Source of the DNA: an uncultured Alphaproteobacteria bacterium
GTDB taxonomy: Bacteria > Pseudomonadota > Alphaproteobacteria > HIMB59
DNA length: 64,000 nucleotides
Direction: 5' to 3'
Assembly: GCA_902557145.1 (NCBI GenBank)
Contig: CACDYZ010000001.1
Coordinates: forward strand, 62,001 to 126,000
The position numbers were made by a program, and so were the translations under genes. The notes under the pieces were generated by a model. It was not told the origin of the DNA and ran no database searches. It saw only the letters and a program-made list of their open reading frames with translations. Numbering within the stretch: position 1 is the first letter of the stretch; every line of letters begins with the position of its first letter. Positions 55,402 to 63,245 of the stretch are shown one piece after another.

Positions 55402-56122
55402 CTCTTTAACAAAAAAAAACATTTTAATTTTAGGTGCAAATTCTGATGTGGGGATTTCACTTTTAAATAATCTTTATGCCAATGGATGTAACTTATTTTT
55501 AGCTTCAAGAAACTTAGTAAATTTAAAAAAAATAACAAAAGATAAAAACTTTATAATGGATAGAATTAAATTCATTCACCTTGATGTTTTGAGTGAGATT
55601 TCAATATCATCTCTTTTCGATAGTAATATTGAGACTCCAGATATTATCATTTCTTGTGTAGGTTATTTAAATGATGAAGACTCAAATTTATCAAAAATTC
55701 TAAGGACAAATTTTGAAGGTCCAGCGACTATTATCAATAGATATATCGACCAATTTTTATCAAGAGGTTATGGCACTATAGTTGGAGTGAGTTCTATTGC
55801 TGGTGAGAGGGGTAGAGGAAAAAACTATCTATATTCCTCTGCTAAATCCGGATTTACAAGCTATCTCTCAGGTTTGAGATCAAAATATAATCATAAAAAT
55901 ATAAAAGTTATTACAGTTATACCTGGTTACATTGATACAAAAATGACTGAAGGTTTAAAATTAAATAAATTTATTACTGCTTCACCGGAGCTTGTTGCGA
56001 ACAAAATAATAAATGCAATTGTTAAAGATAAGAAAATTGAATATATATCTTTTTTTTGGTTTATTGTGGCAGTCATTTTAAGAAATTTACCAGATTTTAT
56101 TATAAGAAAAATTAAGTTTTGA
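55388..56122 (+). CDS. dprE2: Decaprenylphosphoryl-2-keto-ribose reductase (DprE2-like SDR)
   Basis: A 244-residue short-chain dehydrogenase: cofactor motif LGANSDVGISLLNNL near 15-29, catalytic Ser in VSSIAGERGRGKN, and Y149-x3-K153 in YSSAKSG, then PGYIDTKMTEGLK. The SSIAGERGR block is DprE2-like. It completes the 2-epimerisation of polyprenylphosphoryl ribose to D-arabinose with DprE1. A hydrophobic segment near the C-terminus (IEYISFFWFIVAVILRNL) is unusual for soluble SDRs but occurs in this family. The start is a TTG inside dprE1; its stop overlaps the next TTG (TTGA). Confidence 0.85.
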   Translation: MALNNSLTKKNILILGANSDVGISLLNNLYANGCNLFLASRNLVNLKKITKDKNFIMDRIKFIHLDVLSEISISSLFDSNIETPDIIISCVGYLNDEDSNLSKILRTNFEGPATIINRYIDQFLSRGYGTIVGVSSIAGERGRGKNYLYSSAKSGFTSYLSGLRSKYNHKNIKVITVIPGYIDTKMTEGLKLNKFITASPELVANKIINAIVKDKKIEYISFFWFIVAVILRNLPDFIIRKIKF

Positions 56123-57711
56123 TTAATATTTTAATCAAGTTATCTGATAGACAGTTATTAATATTATTAATAATTATAAGTATTTTCTATAGATTAATAA
56201 TCTATTTTTTTTATGGAAATGCACATTTTTCAATTAATGAAAATGAAATATATAATTATGAAATCTTAAATAATTTAACAAAAATTTTAAATATTATTCA
56301 TACAAAACCTGCTGGTTTCATTCTTAGAGATTATTTATTTATAATGACCTCTAATTATCTAAATTTAAGTTATATAATAACCAGATTTTTATTCCAAAAT
56401 TTTTTACATTTACTTTGTTTGATAATGTTATTTTCAATACTTGTTCATACATTTAGTATAAATAAATATTTTTCCTTATTTATTCTGATAATTTACTCTT
56501 TATCAATTGTTGTTTTTGAATATTGGAGATATTCAGGCCATTTTGATCACTTCAATATTTTTCTGATTGTGGCTCTTATGTATTTTTCATTATTTGTTAT
56601 AGATAAATCATTAACAATATTTAATACTGTTGGTTTAATTTTAATAATTTATTTTTTCAATTTATTTTATACTATCTCAATAATTCCCATTGGGATCTCT
56701 ATTATTTTTATAGGATTTAACATTTTTTATAAAACTAATAAAATAAAACAGTTTACCTTACTTTCTATTATCTGTATTTCCTTTTTCACTAGTTATGCTT
56801 TATTATGCAAAAAAAATTTTAATAATTTCAACTTACCATTTTCATCAACAGTACAAGGTCAAAATTCTCTTCAATTTTCGATCTCAAATAAATTTATATC
56901 CTCTAATGATTTCATAAATTTTATTGATAGAGGTAACTATCCCAATTGGTATAAAATATGTGCTAAGAATGCCCATAATAAATTTAATGATTATCAATCA
57001 ATAATTTATGGTGAGTGTGTATTCAAAGAAAAAGATGGAGAAAGATTATATAAATTTGATACTGATTTTCTGGAATTTATCTATGATAATTCACCTATTT
57101 ATATTCAAAATCATATATTAAAAGACTTATCACACATAAAAACTAGTGAATTTGTATTAATGAATTTTGGTGTTTCAGAGTCAAATTTATTTTTTTCTGC
57201 TGAATATGGAAAAATATCTAAAAAAGTCTCTAGAGATTTACAGATAAAATTTCCATTTAACTCATTTTTAGATAATTTTTATAGCTCTATTGATTATTTG
57301 ATATTTGATGGGTCTTATTTTTTTCAGGGTAATGATTATGAACCTCAATTAATAAATCTACCTTACATACATAATATATTTGGAAGATTTATAGGTATTT
57401 TTTTACATTTAGGAACAATTTTTGCACTAATTTATTTTTTTCATTCAATCATTAAATATCCATCTCAAATAATTAGATCAAAAAAATTAAAATTTAATGA
57501 TATTTTTAATGTAATAAAAAAAAATAGTCTCTTTATATATATTTTGACTAATATGATAGCCCTAATTTTTGCTCTATCATTAAGTACATGCTGTGAAAAT
57601 GCAAGAATGTTTGTAATTATATCTCCATTATCACTTGTAGCATTTTGTTATTTATACAAAAATATAAATTTTTTAGGGTATTTATCAAATGGTTCCGCCG
57701 AGAAGAATTGA
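56119..57711 (+). CDS. Polytopic GT-C-like membrane protein, candidate D-arabinofuranosyltransferase
   Basis: A 530-residue membrane protein with about ten helices, the first at about residues 13-33. The first extracytoplasmic loop (YGNAHFSINENEIYNYEIL) carries acidic residues and is followed by IIHTKPAGFILRDYLF, the position and style of the catalytic acid and KP motifs of GT-C glycosyltransferases. It directly follows a donor set UbiA-DprE1-DprE2 (TTGA overlap), so use of polyprenyl-phosphoryl D-arabinose is likely by context. The last codons (GSAEKN, stop) coincide with a copy of the tRNA-Thr 3' end, so the C-terminus was probably created or altered by an integration event. Confidence 0.6.
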   Translation: MINILIKLSDRQLLILLIIISIFYRLIIYFFYGNAHFSINENEIYNYEILNNLTKILNIIHTKPAGFILRDYLFIMTSNYLNLSYIITRFLFQNFLHLLCLIMLFSILVHTFSINKYFSLFILIIYSLSIVVFEYWRYSGHFDHFNIFLIVALMYFSLFVIDKSLTIFNTVGLILIIYFFNLFYTISIIPIGISIIFIGFNIFYKTNKIKQFTLLSIICISFFTSYALLCKKNFNNFNLPFSSTVQGQNSLQFSISNKFISSNDFINFIDRGNYPNWYKICAKNAHNKFNDYQSIIYGECVFKEKDGERLYKFDTDFLEFIYDNSPIYIQNHILKDLSHIKTSEFVLMNFGVSESNLFFSAEYGKISKKVSRDLQIKFPFNSFLDNFYSSIDYLIFDGSYFFQGNDYEPQLINLPYIHNIFGRFIGIFLHLGTIFALIYFFHSIIKYPSQIIRSKKLKFNDIFNVIKKNSLFIYILTNMIALIFALSLSTCCENARMFVIISPLSLVAFCYLYKNINFLGYLSNGSAEKN

Positions 57712-57712
57712 A
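57690..57712 (-). repeat. Copy of the tRNA-Thr 3' end (attachment-site-like direct repeat)
   Basis: The 23 bases 57690-57712 match 59266-59288, the 3' end of tRNA-Thr including CCA and part of the T arm, at 22 of 23 positions (one mismatch, 57694 T vs 59270 G), in the same orientation. The next base differs. The copy covers the last six codons and stop of the preceding membrane protein gene. Such a displaced tRNA 3' end is the classical mark of site-specific integration. Confidence 0.8.
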
Positions 57713-57811
57713 TTTGTTTTCTTACTATTTATCAAGTAGAGATTCATTTTAATAAAATACTTCTATTTTACTTCACTCAAATTTTTTATTATTGAAAAAA
57801 TGTTTTAGCTT

Positions 57812-59242
57812 TTATTTGATATCTAAAACTCCTATGGAAGCTGTATCTTCCATAAATAAATACAATTTATCATCTTTAAATCCAAGATCTCTTATTCTTT
57901 CAAATACCTCGATTCTATTTAAATTAATTAATTGTTTTTTATTATTTAATTCAAAAAAATAGATAGATTTATCTCTCAATGAACTTACAACATACTTACT
58001 TTCCCCAATTTTGTGTATTTCCGAAATACCAATCGATGGTACAAATGATTTTAGTGGTTCAATATAACCGTGGTCATTATGTGATTTATACAACGGATAT
58101 TTATCATATTTTTTTTGATTGTATTCATTTCTTTCACCGTAATGCTCGCCAGCAGAAGAAATTGGCCAACCAAAATTTTGAATTTCATCTTCGTTTATTT
58201 TATCTGCGTCGATTATATTAATTTCATCGCCACCTTTTGGTCCATGTTCTGTTTCTAATATGATATTTTTTTCTTTATCATAATACAAACCCTGTGGATT
58301 CCTATGACCCATTGAAATTATTTTAAAATCACTTTTTTCAATATTTATCTTGATTATTTTTCCATTTAAACTTTCTTTATCCTGAGCTAGATATCTGCTT
58401 CTATAATCACCGACTGACAATAATATGTTTTTGTCATCAAAGGGAATTATTCTACCGCCAGATTGATGAGCATTAAATTCGTTATCTATATTATTAACTA
58501 TATGAATACATTTTTTTGGTGAAAATAGCTTTGTAAATTTAATATTTTTATAATTTAGATCTCCATAAATGATACTCGTATTCCAACAATCATCATTGAT
58601 TTCTTCTGTATATGAAATGAAGATCTTACCATTGAAAATTAAAAGGTCTTTTAATGAAAACCAGCTACCTTGTTTATATTGATATTTTTTAAACTGATTT
58701 AAACCTATAAAGTCGTTAATATTGTTTTTAATTTGTTTAAAATTTTCTTCATCATTATTTAGACCTTTTCTAAATGCTATAATTCCACGTGCTGACAATA
58801 TGAATATATTATCTTCATAAAAATCTAAATAACCACTACCTGGAAACTTACTATTTATACCGCTATAAAAACCTGAAATTAATTTATATTTATTTAATAT
58901 TAAATCATTTGATAATTTTAAATCACTTTCCTTAATTTGAATGTCTAAACCCTTTTCTTTTGTGTCTAACTCCAGAATTGTAAATACCTGTTTAGTCTTA
59001 TTAAGCATTTCTTTCTGTTGAGATATTAACTCTTGTTGTTGAGATATTAACTCTTGTTGTTGAGATACCATTTTATAAGGAAAAATATATTTTTTAATGA
59101 AATATTTTTGATCATCACTTAATAACGATTTAAGATAATTATGTCTGTCATTATTAATACTCGAATTTATTAAAAGAAAACAAATCAAAATTACTATGCT
59201 TATTAAAATTAAAATTATCTTAGTACTTAGCTTTTTAATCAT
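57812..59242 (-). CDS. Membrane-anchored glucose/sorbosone dehydrogenase-like beta-propeller protein
   Basis: A 476-residue protein: an N-terminal membrane anchor (about 7-27), a short coiled coil of heptads QQQELIS repeated (about 59-79), then a six-bladed PQQ-type sugar dehydrogenase (GSDH) domain. GSDH marks: GHRNPQGLYYDKE, LETEHGPKGGDEINII, FGWPISSAGEHYG and PSIGISEIH. It may oxidise a sugar in the periplasm if PQQ is available, though many of these proteins have other roles. It is the only gene between the two tRNA-end repeats and converges on the GT-C-like gene. Confidence 0.82.
   Translation of the reverse strand: MIKKLSTKIILILISIVILICFLLINSSINNDRHNYLKSLLSDDQKYFIKKYIFPYKMVSQQQELISQQQELISQQKEMLNKTKQVFTILELDTKEKGLDIQIKESDLKLSNDLILNKYKLISGFYSGINSKFPGSGYLDFYEDNIFILSARGIIAFRKGLNNDEENFKQIKNNINDFIGLNQFKKYQYKQGSWFSLKDLLIFNGKIFISYTEEINDDCWNTSIIYGDLNYKNIKFTKLFSPKKCIHIVNNIDNEFNAHQSGGRIIPFDDKNILLSVGDYRSRYLAQDKESLNGKIIKINIEKSDFKIISMGHRNPQGLYYDKEKNIILETEHGPKGGDEINIIDADKINEDEIQNFGWPISSAGEHYGERNEYNQKKYDKYPLYKSHNDHGYIEPLKSFVPSIGISEIHKIGESKYVVSSLRDKSIYFFELNNKKQLINLNRIEVFERIRDLGFKDDKLYLFMEDTASIGVLDIK
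59017..59067. repeat. In-frame 21-bp tandem repeat (about 2.4 copies) in the coiled coil
   Basis: Two perfect copies (59017-59037, 59038-59058) and nine bases of a third. Each unit encodes the heptad QQQELIS of the dehydrogenase-like protein's coiled coil. The perfect DNA identity indicates recent slippage, so heptad number probably varies between strains. Confidence 0.85.
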
Positions 59243-59265
59243 TATTTTATAAACTTATCATGTAA

Positions 59266-59340
59266 TGGTGCCGCCGAGAAGAATTGAACTTCCGACCCCA
59301 CCCTTACCAAGGGTGTGCTCTACCACTGAGCTACGGCGGC
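59266..59340 (-). tRNA. tRNA-Thr (anticodon GGT), CCA encoded
   Basis: On the minus strand a full cloverleaf reads from 59340 to 59266: acceptor GCCGCCG paired with CGGCGGC, D arm AGCTCAGTGGTAGAGC, anticodon arm with loop TTGGTAA (anticodon GGT at 59308-59306), T arm with GTTCAATTC, discriminator A and encoded CCA. A TATAGT -10-like box lies 14 bases upstream (59359-59354). Its 3' end is duplicated at 57690-57712, marking it as an integration target. Confidence 0.97.
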
Positions 59341-59364
59341 ATATTAAAAAAGTACTATAACTTA

Positions 59365-59550
59365 TTAATACATATTGAAAAACATTAACAAAAGACATCC
59401 TGCAGTAAGGTATTTAAAACTTTCATAAACAATTTTCCATTTATGGTTATTTTGGCTTATACGCCATGTAGCAAATGTAATAGCTAAACAACCAAATGAG
59501 ACAAACCACATAAAATTAGGGTTTTTAGTTAATTCAATGATATCTGACAT
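59365..59550 (-). CDS. Small membrane protein, unknown function
   Basis: A 61-residue protein with two likely hydrophobic segments (FMWFVSFGCLAITFATWRI and YLTAGCLLLMFFNMY) separated by a charged loop. It lies 2 bases after the stop of the neighbouring 62-residue gene, so the two are cotranscribed. Not recognised. Confidence 0.6.
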   Translation of the reverse strand: MSDIIELTKNPNFMWFVSFGCLAITFATWRISQNNHKWKIVYESFKYLTAGCLLLMFFNMY

Positions 59551-59552
59551 AA

Positions 59553-59741
59553 TTAATTTACAAGATAAAATTTATCTACTAGAAAGTTGATTAACAATAC
59601 TAATCCAATCATGAACACCCAATATAATTTTTTGTTCTTCCTTATGAATGGTATTCCAATAGCGCTGTACCTAAATAACTTATTAAGTCCCCAAATAACT
59701 AAGGGAATTAAAAACAGCCAAAATACAATTTCCCAAATCAT
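59553..59741 (-). CDS. Small membrane protein, unknown function
   Basis: A 62-residue protein with two membrane helices (IVFWLFLIPLVIWGLNKLF and LYWVFMIGLVLLINFLVD) and a basic loop (FIRKNKKL). Its ATG overlaps the stop of the methyltransferase gene by 4 bases, giving a three-gene minus-strand operon. Not recognised. Confidence 0.6.
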   Translation of the reverse strand: MIWEIVFWLFLIPLVIWGLNKLFRYSAIGIPFIRKNKKLYWVFMIGLVLLINFLVDKFYLVN

Positions 59742-60349
59742 TTCTTGGCTAATAAGACAATCCTAATTTTAATATTTGAACCAAAATCCTTATTTTTTGG
59801 GAGATAATTTAAGGGTCTAGATTTATATACTAAACGAAAATCAGATCTAGATTTTAATACATTATCAAAATTGAGATCTTTCCATAAATCTTCTCTTTGA
59901 GTAAAAATAAAATATCCTTTTGTATCTAAATAATAGGAAACTAAGTTAAAAAGTGATTGATGATTTTCACAATATGTCATTGCTCCAATTAGACTTACTA
60001 TGTTGTATTTATTAATTATTTTAATTTTTTTTTCAAAACTCTTTTTATAAAGATTTCGATATTTTCCACTTATTTCTGAAATATTTAAAATCTTTTTTGA
60101 AATATCTGAGCCATCACATATACAAAGGGGGTAAATTTTTAAATATTCTTCAACAAAAAGCCCAGTACCACATGCTAGATCTAAAAGATATCTTGGTTTT
60201 TTTTTAATAAATTTCTTAAGGATATTTACTGATTGTTTCGGAGCTTTATAATTCCAATTATACAAAGTCTGATCGTAAGAATTTGACCATTCATCATAAA
60301 ATATTTCAACATCTTTTGAGTTGCCAATACCTTTGCGAAGAGATTTCAT
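59738..60349 (-). CDS. SAM-dependent methyltransferase
   Basis: A 203-residue class I methyltransferase with motif I LLDLACGTGLFVEEY near 56-70 and CDGSDIS as the motif II acidic region; VSLIGAMTYCENH carries the motif IV position. The N-terminal YDEWSNSYDQTLYNWNYKAP resembles small-molecule methyltransferases. Substrate unknown. First of three genes with two small membrane proteins, whose presence hints at a membrane-related substrate. Confidence 0.82.
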   Translation of the reverse strand: MKSLRKGIGNSKDVEIFYDEWSNSYDQTLYNWNYKAPKQSVNILKKFIKKKPRYLLDLACGTGLFVEEYLKIYPLCICDGSDISKKILNISEISGKYRNLYKKSFEKKIKIINKYNIVSLIGAMTYCENHQSLFNLVSYYLDTKGYFIFTQREDLWKDLNFDNVLKSRSDFRLVYKSRPLNYLPKNKDFGSNIKIRIVLLAKK

Positions 60350-60371
60350 AATTTCTAATTATGATTTGAAT

Positions 60372-61973
60372 TTATTTCCCAAAAATTCCAATTTTAACTT
60401 CATAGTCTACAGCAACACTATAATCAGGATCATCGTCACTATCTACCATCAACTGACCTGTTTTAGACAGTAGTCTATGACAGTCACGCGTTAGATGTCT
60501 TAATTTTACTTTTTTGCCTAAATTAGAATATCTATTTGCTATATCCTCTATTGCTTTTAAGGCAGACTGATCAATCACCCTTGATCTTGCAAAATCAATG
60601 ATAACTACCTCTGGATCTTTTGAAGGTTTAAATATATCCAGAAAACTGTTTGTTGAGCTAAAAAATAAGGGACCCTCTATTTCATAAACTTTAGCTCCAC
60701 TCTCAGTGGTAGAAGGTCTCTCCACAGCATTAATCCTAGATGCTGACTTCCAAGCAAAAACTAAAGCAGATACAATTACACCAACGACTACAGCTATAGC
60801 TAGATCTTCAAGAACTGTCACAATAGTTACTAAAATTATTACCAAAGCATCTGATTTGGGTACTACAAATAATAATTTTAAAGAATTCCAAGCAAACGTT
60901 GCAAGAACAACCATAAACATCACTCCTACTAATGCAGCTATGGGAATTAATTCGATATAAGAGGAAGCAAATAAAATAAAAATCAATAAAAATAAAGCTG
61001 CTGACACCCCTGACATTCTAGTTCTCCCTCCTGATTTAACATTTATCATAGATTGACCTATCATTGCGCAACCACCCATGCCTCCAAAAAAACCAGTCAC
61101 AGTATTAGAGATACCTTGAGCTAAGCACTCTTTACTAGCTCCTCCTTTTTTATTTGTAATCTCTCCTACCAAATTTAATGTTAATAAGCTTTCAATTAAT
61201 CCAATAGCTGCCAATATAACTGCGTAAGGAAATATTATTATTAATGTTTCTATATTTATAGGAACCATTGGAATTGAAAAAGATGGAAGGCCACCAGCAA
61301 CACTTGCTAAATCACCAACTCTAGGTATTGGAATATTAAAACTTATCACCAACCCTGTGCTTAATAAAATAGCCACTAGAGTTGAGGGAAATACTTTTGA
61401 AAATTTAGGTAATATCCAAATTACAATCATCGTTATCACAACGATACAATAGGAATATATTAGAGTATTACCTGACATCCAAACAGACTCACCAGCTGAG
61501 TTGATTGTTTTAAATTGATTTAATTGAGAGATACCAATTACAATAGCTAGTCCATTTACAAATCCAAGCATTACTGGTTGAGGGACCATTCTTATAAATT
61601 TTCCTAATCGAAATATTCCAGATAATATCTGAAGTATTCCCATCAATACTACAGTAGCAAATAAATACTGCGCACCATGGTCAACAACTAGGGAAACCAT
61701 TACAACAGCTAAGGCTCCTGTGGCACCTGATATCATCCCTGGACGGCCTCCAATTACTGCAGTTATTAAACCGACAATAAAAGCTGCATAAAGTCCAGAA
61801 AGAGGGGTGACACCTGCAACAAATGCAAAGGCTATTGCTTCTGGCACTAATGCGAGGGCAACGGTTAAGCCAGATAGAATCTCAATTCTAAATAATGAAA
61901 AAGATGGCCCTTCTTCAGGTATATAGTCTTTAACCAAAGAATTTGCAAATGATGATATATTTGTACTTTTCAT
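60372..61973 (-). CDS. SulP-family inorganic anion transporter with STAS domain
   Basis: A 533-residue SulP transporter. The membrane domain (about 1-410) has LSGLTVALALVPEAIAFAFV, GLYAAFIVGLITAVIGGRPG and GGCAMIGQSMINVKSGGRT. The cytoplasmic STAS domain (about 430-525) carries VVIIDFARSRVIDQSALKAI. SulP proteins move sulfate, bicarbonate or other anions with Na+ or H+. The substrate is not determinable from sequence. Confidence 0.93.
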   Translation of the reverse strand: MKSTNISSFANSLVKDYIPEEGPSFSLFRIEILSGLTVALALVPEAIAFAFVAGVTPLSGLYAAFIVGLITAVIGGRPGMISGATGALAVVMVSLVVDHGAQYLFATVVLMGILQILSGIFRLGKFIRMVPQPVMLGFVNGLAIVIGISQLNQFKTINSAGESVWMSGNTLIYSYCIVVITMIVIWILPKFSKVFPSTLVAILLSTGLVISFNIPIPRVGDLASVAGGLPSFSIPMVPINIETLIIIFPYAVILAAIGLIESLLTLNLVGEITNKKGGASKECLAQGISNTVTGFFGGMGGCAMIGQSMINVKSGGRTRMSGVSAALFLLIFILFASSYIELIPIAALVGVMFMVVLATFAWNSLKLLFVVPKSDALVIILVTIVTVLEDLAIAVVVGVIVSALVFAWKSASRINAVERPSTTESGAKVYEIEGPLFFSSTNSFLDIFKPSKDPEVVIIDFARSRVIDQSALKAIEDIANRYSNLGKKVKLRHLTRDCHRLLSKTGQLMVDSDDDPDYSVAVDYEVKIGIFGK

Positions 61974-61992
61974 TACTTATTAAAATTAGATA

Positions 61993-62913
61993 TTAAGAAA
62001 AATTTATAAATTTAGAGAATTCTTCGTTATTTTTTTCAAATTGATCAGGTATTTTTTCACCAAATTTTAAATTTTCTAAATCTATGACTTTATAAAAATC
62101 TCCTCTTAGCTTGTCCCATTTATAAAATCCGTAATAAACAAGCATCACATTGTTTACAAATGAATTTATCCATTTTTCTAAATCTTCATTTGAAAGTTTA
62201 ATTTTTTCAAATTTCATATGATTAGTTATTTCTTCTTTTAATTTCGCATGAGACTCTGCATAACTTGTCTCAGTTTTGCTGTCAGGGTTAGGAGTATGTT
62301 TAGGGAAATTCTTTCTAATGACAATATTAATAAACCTATTTCTCATATAACTTGTTTCTGGAAGAGTAGATTTATTTAATATCATCCATCGGTGATATTG
62401 AATTTGAAAAGCTAGTGCTTGACCATCAGTCGTATAACGATAGTTATCTTTGAAGTTTTCAATTTGCAAATTATTTTGTTGATCGGAATTTTCAATTTTA
62501 AAAATTGCTTCATATATAAGCTCAGAGGCGTCATCTAGGACCTTACTATCAAGATTTTTTGGCGCCGATTTTTTAAATGCTACAGCTAGTGATATTAAAA
62601 AAGCATTTTTTGTTTCAATAGTTTCAAAAATATTATGGGCTAGGCTTATTGCTGAGGAAATATCAGATAAAAAATCTTCTTCTTTATCTCTCCATATGAA
62701 TTCTAAAGGATGACTGTCAAATATAGGATTTAACATCACTTTATTATAAATAGAATTATATTCCTCTTGACTGGCAATTTGGTTTTGAATCTCTGGGTAA
62801 GAATAAATTTCTTTTAAAGATAAAGAAAATGTCTCAAGTAGTTTTTTTTTGTCTTTAATTGGGTAGTCATTATTAGACCATGTTTCAATAGTTGCTGGGA
62901 ATTTGTTATACAT
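61993..62913 (-). CDS. Protein of unknown function
   Basis: A 306-residue, largely helical, charged cytoplasmic protein with no signal peptide or membrane segment. It has aromatic-rich blocks (HPLEFIWRDKEEDFLSDISS, QYHRWMILNKSTLPETSYMR, MLVYYGFYKWDKLRGDFYKV) that look conserved, but I do not recognise a family. It lies 19 bp upstream of the SulP gene on the same strand and could be cotranscribed with it. Confidence 0.7.
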   Translation of the reverse strand: MYNKFPATIETWSNNDYPIKDKKKLLETFSLSLKEIYSYPEIQNQIASQEEYNSIYNKVMLNPIFDSHPLEFIWRDKEEDFLSDISSAISLAHNIFETIETKNAFLISLAVAFKKSAPKNLDSKVLDDASELIYEAIFKIENSDQQNNLQIENFKDNYRYTTDGQALAFQIQYHRWMILNKSTLPETSYMRNRFINIVIRKNFPKHTPNPDSKTETSYAESHAKLKEEITNHMKFEKIKLSNEDLEKWINSFVNNVMLVYYGFYKWDKLRGDFYKVIDLENLKFGEKIPDQFEKNNEEFSKFINFS

Positions 62914-63009
62914 ATAATCTTTAAGTTGCAGAATTTAGCTAATTAATCCAATTTTATCAACTAATTTCATGTAATTGTAATTATCCAAAAACAATGGTAT
63001 TAAGGATTT

Positions 63010-63090
63010 ATGGATACAAACAAACCAAAACCTGATTGTGGATGTTCTTGCTCATGCTGTTGCACTTGTGGCGACGGTTGTTGTCAGTAA
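63010..63090 (+). CDS. 26-residue cysteine-rich peptide (metallothionein-like)
   Basis: A short ATG frame encodes MDTNKPKPD followed by CGCSCSCCCTCGDGCCQ and TAA: nine cysteines in the last 17 residues, with C-x-C and CC patterns as in metallothioneins. AAGGA (63002-63006) precedes the ATG at a short spacing. Cysteine is otherwise rare in this AT-rich coding, so the density is unlikely to be chance. It may bind thiophilic metals or be a processed peptide. It converges with the 52-residue membrane protein, 7-base overlap. Confidence 0.55.
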   Translation: MDTNKPKPDCGCSCSCCCTCGDGCCQ

Positions 63091-63242
63091 ATAATTTTTA
63101 ACAGAACAACTATTGCTAAAATAAAACCAAATACAATATCTACATATTTACCTTTCATCTTAAACATTAAGAAAAAAGAAAATAAAGCTAAGCTAATCAC
63201 TATAATGCTTGCAAGATTTGCTACAAAAGAAGAGGGTTCCAT
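63084..63242 (-). CDS. 52-residue membrane protein downstream of the Anbu gene
   Basis: A short frame from ATG at 63242 gives MEPSSFVANLASIIVISLAL then two hydrophobic segments (about 8-26 and 35-51) joined by KMKGKY. It starts 3 bases after the Anbu stop codon on the same strand, so it is probably translated from the same message. The family is not recognised. Confidence 0.55.
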   Translation of the reverse strand: MEPSSFVANLASIIVISLALFSFFLMFKMKGKYVDIVFGFILAIVVLLKIIY

Positions 63243-63245
63243 ATC

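Noticed and set aside
59017..59067. CRISPR-like or VNTR repeat
   Set aside because: The units are contiguous, in frame and encode coiled-coil heptads; there are no spacers. No CRISPR array is seen in the window.
48824..59265. Integrase, transposase or phage genes in the accessory island
   Set aside because: I looked through all frames between 48.8 and 59.3 kb and found no recombinase or phage structural motif, so mobility is inferred only from the tRNA-end repeat.
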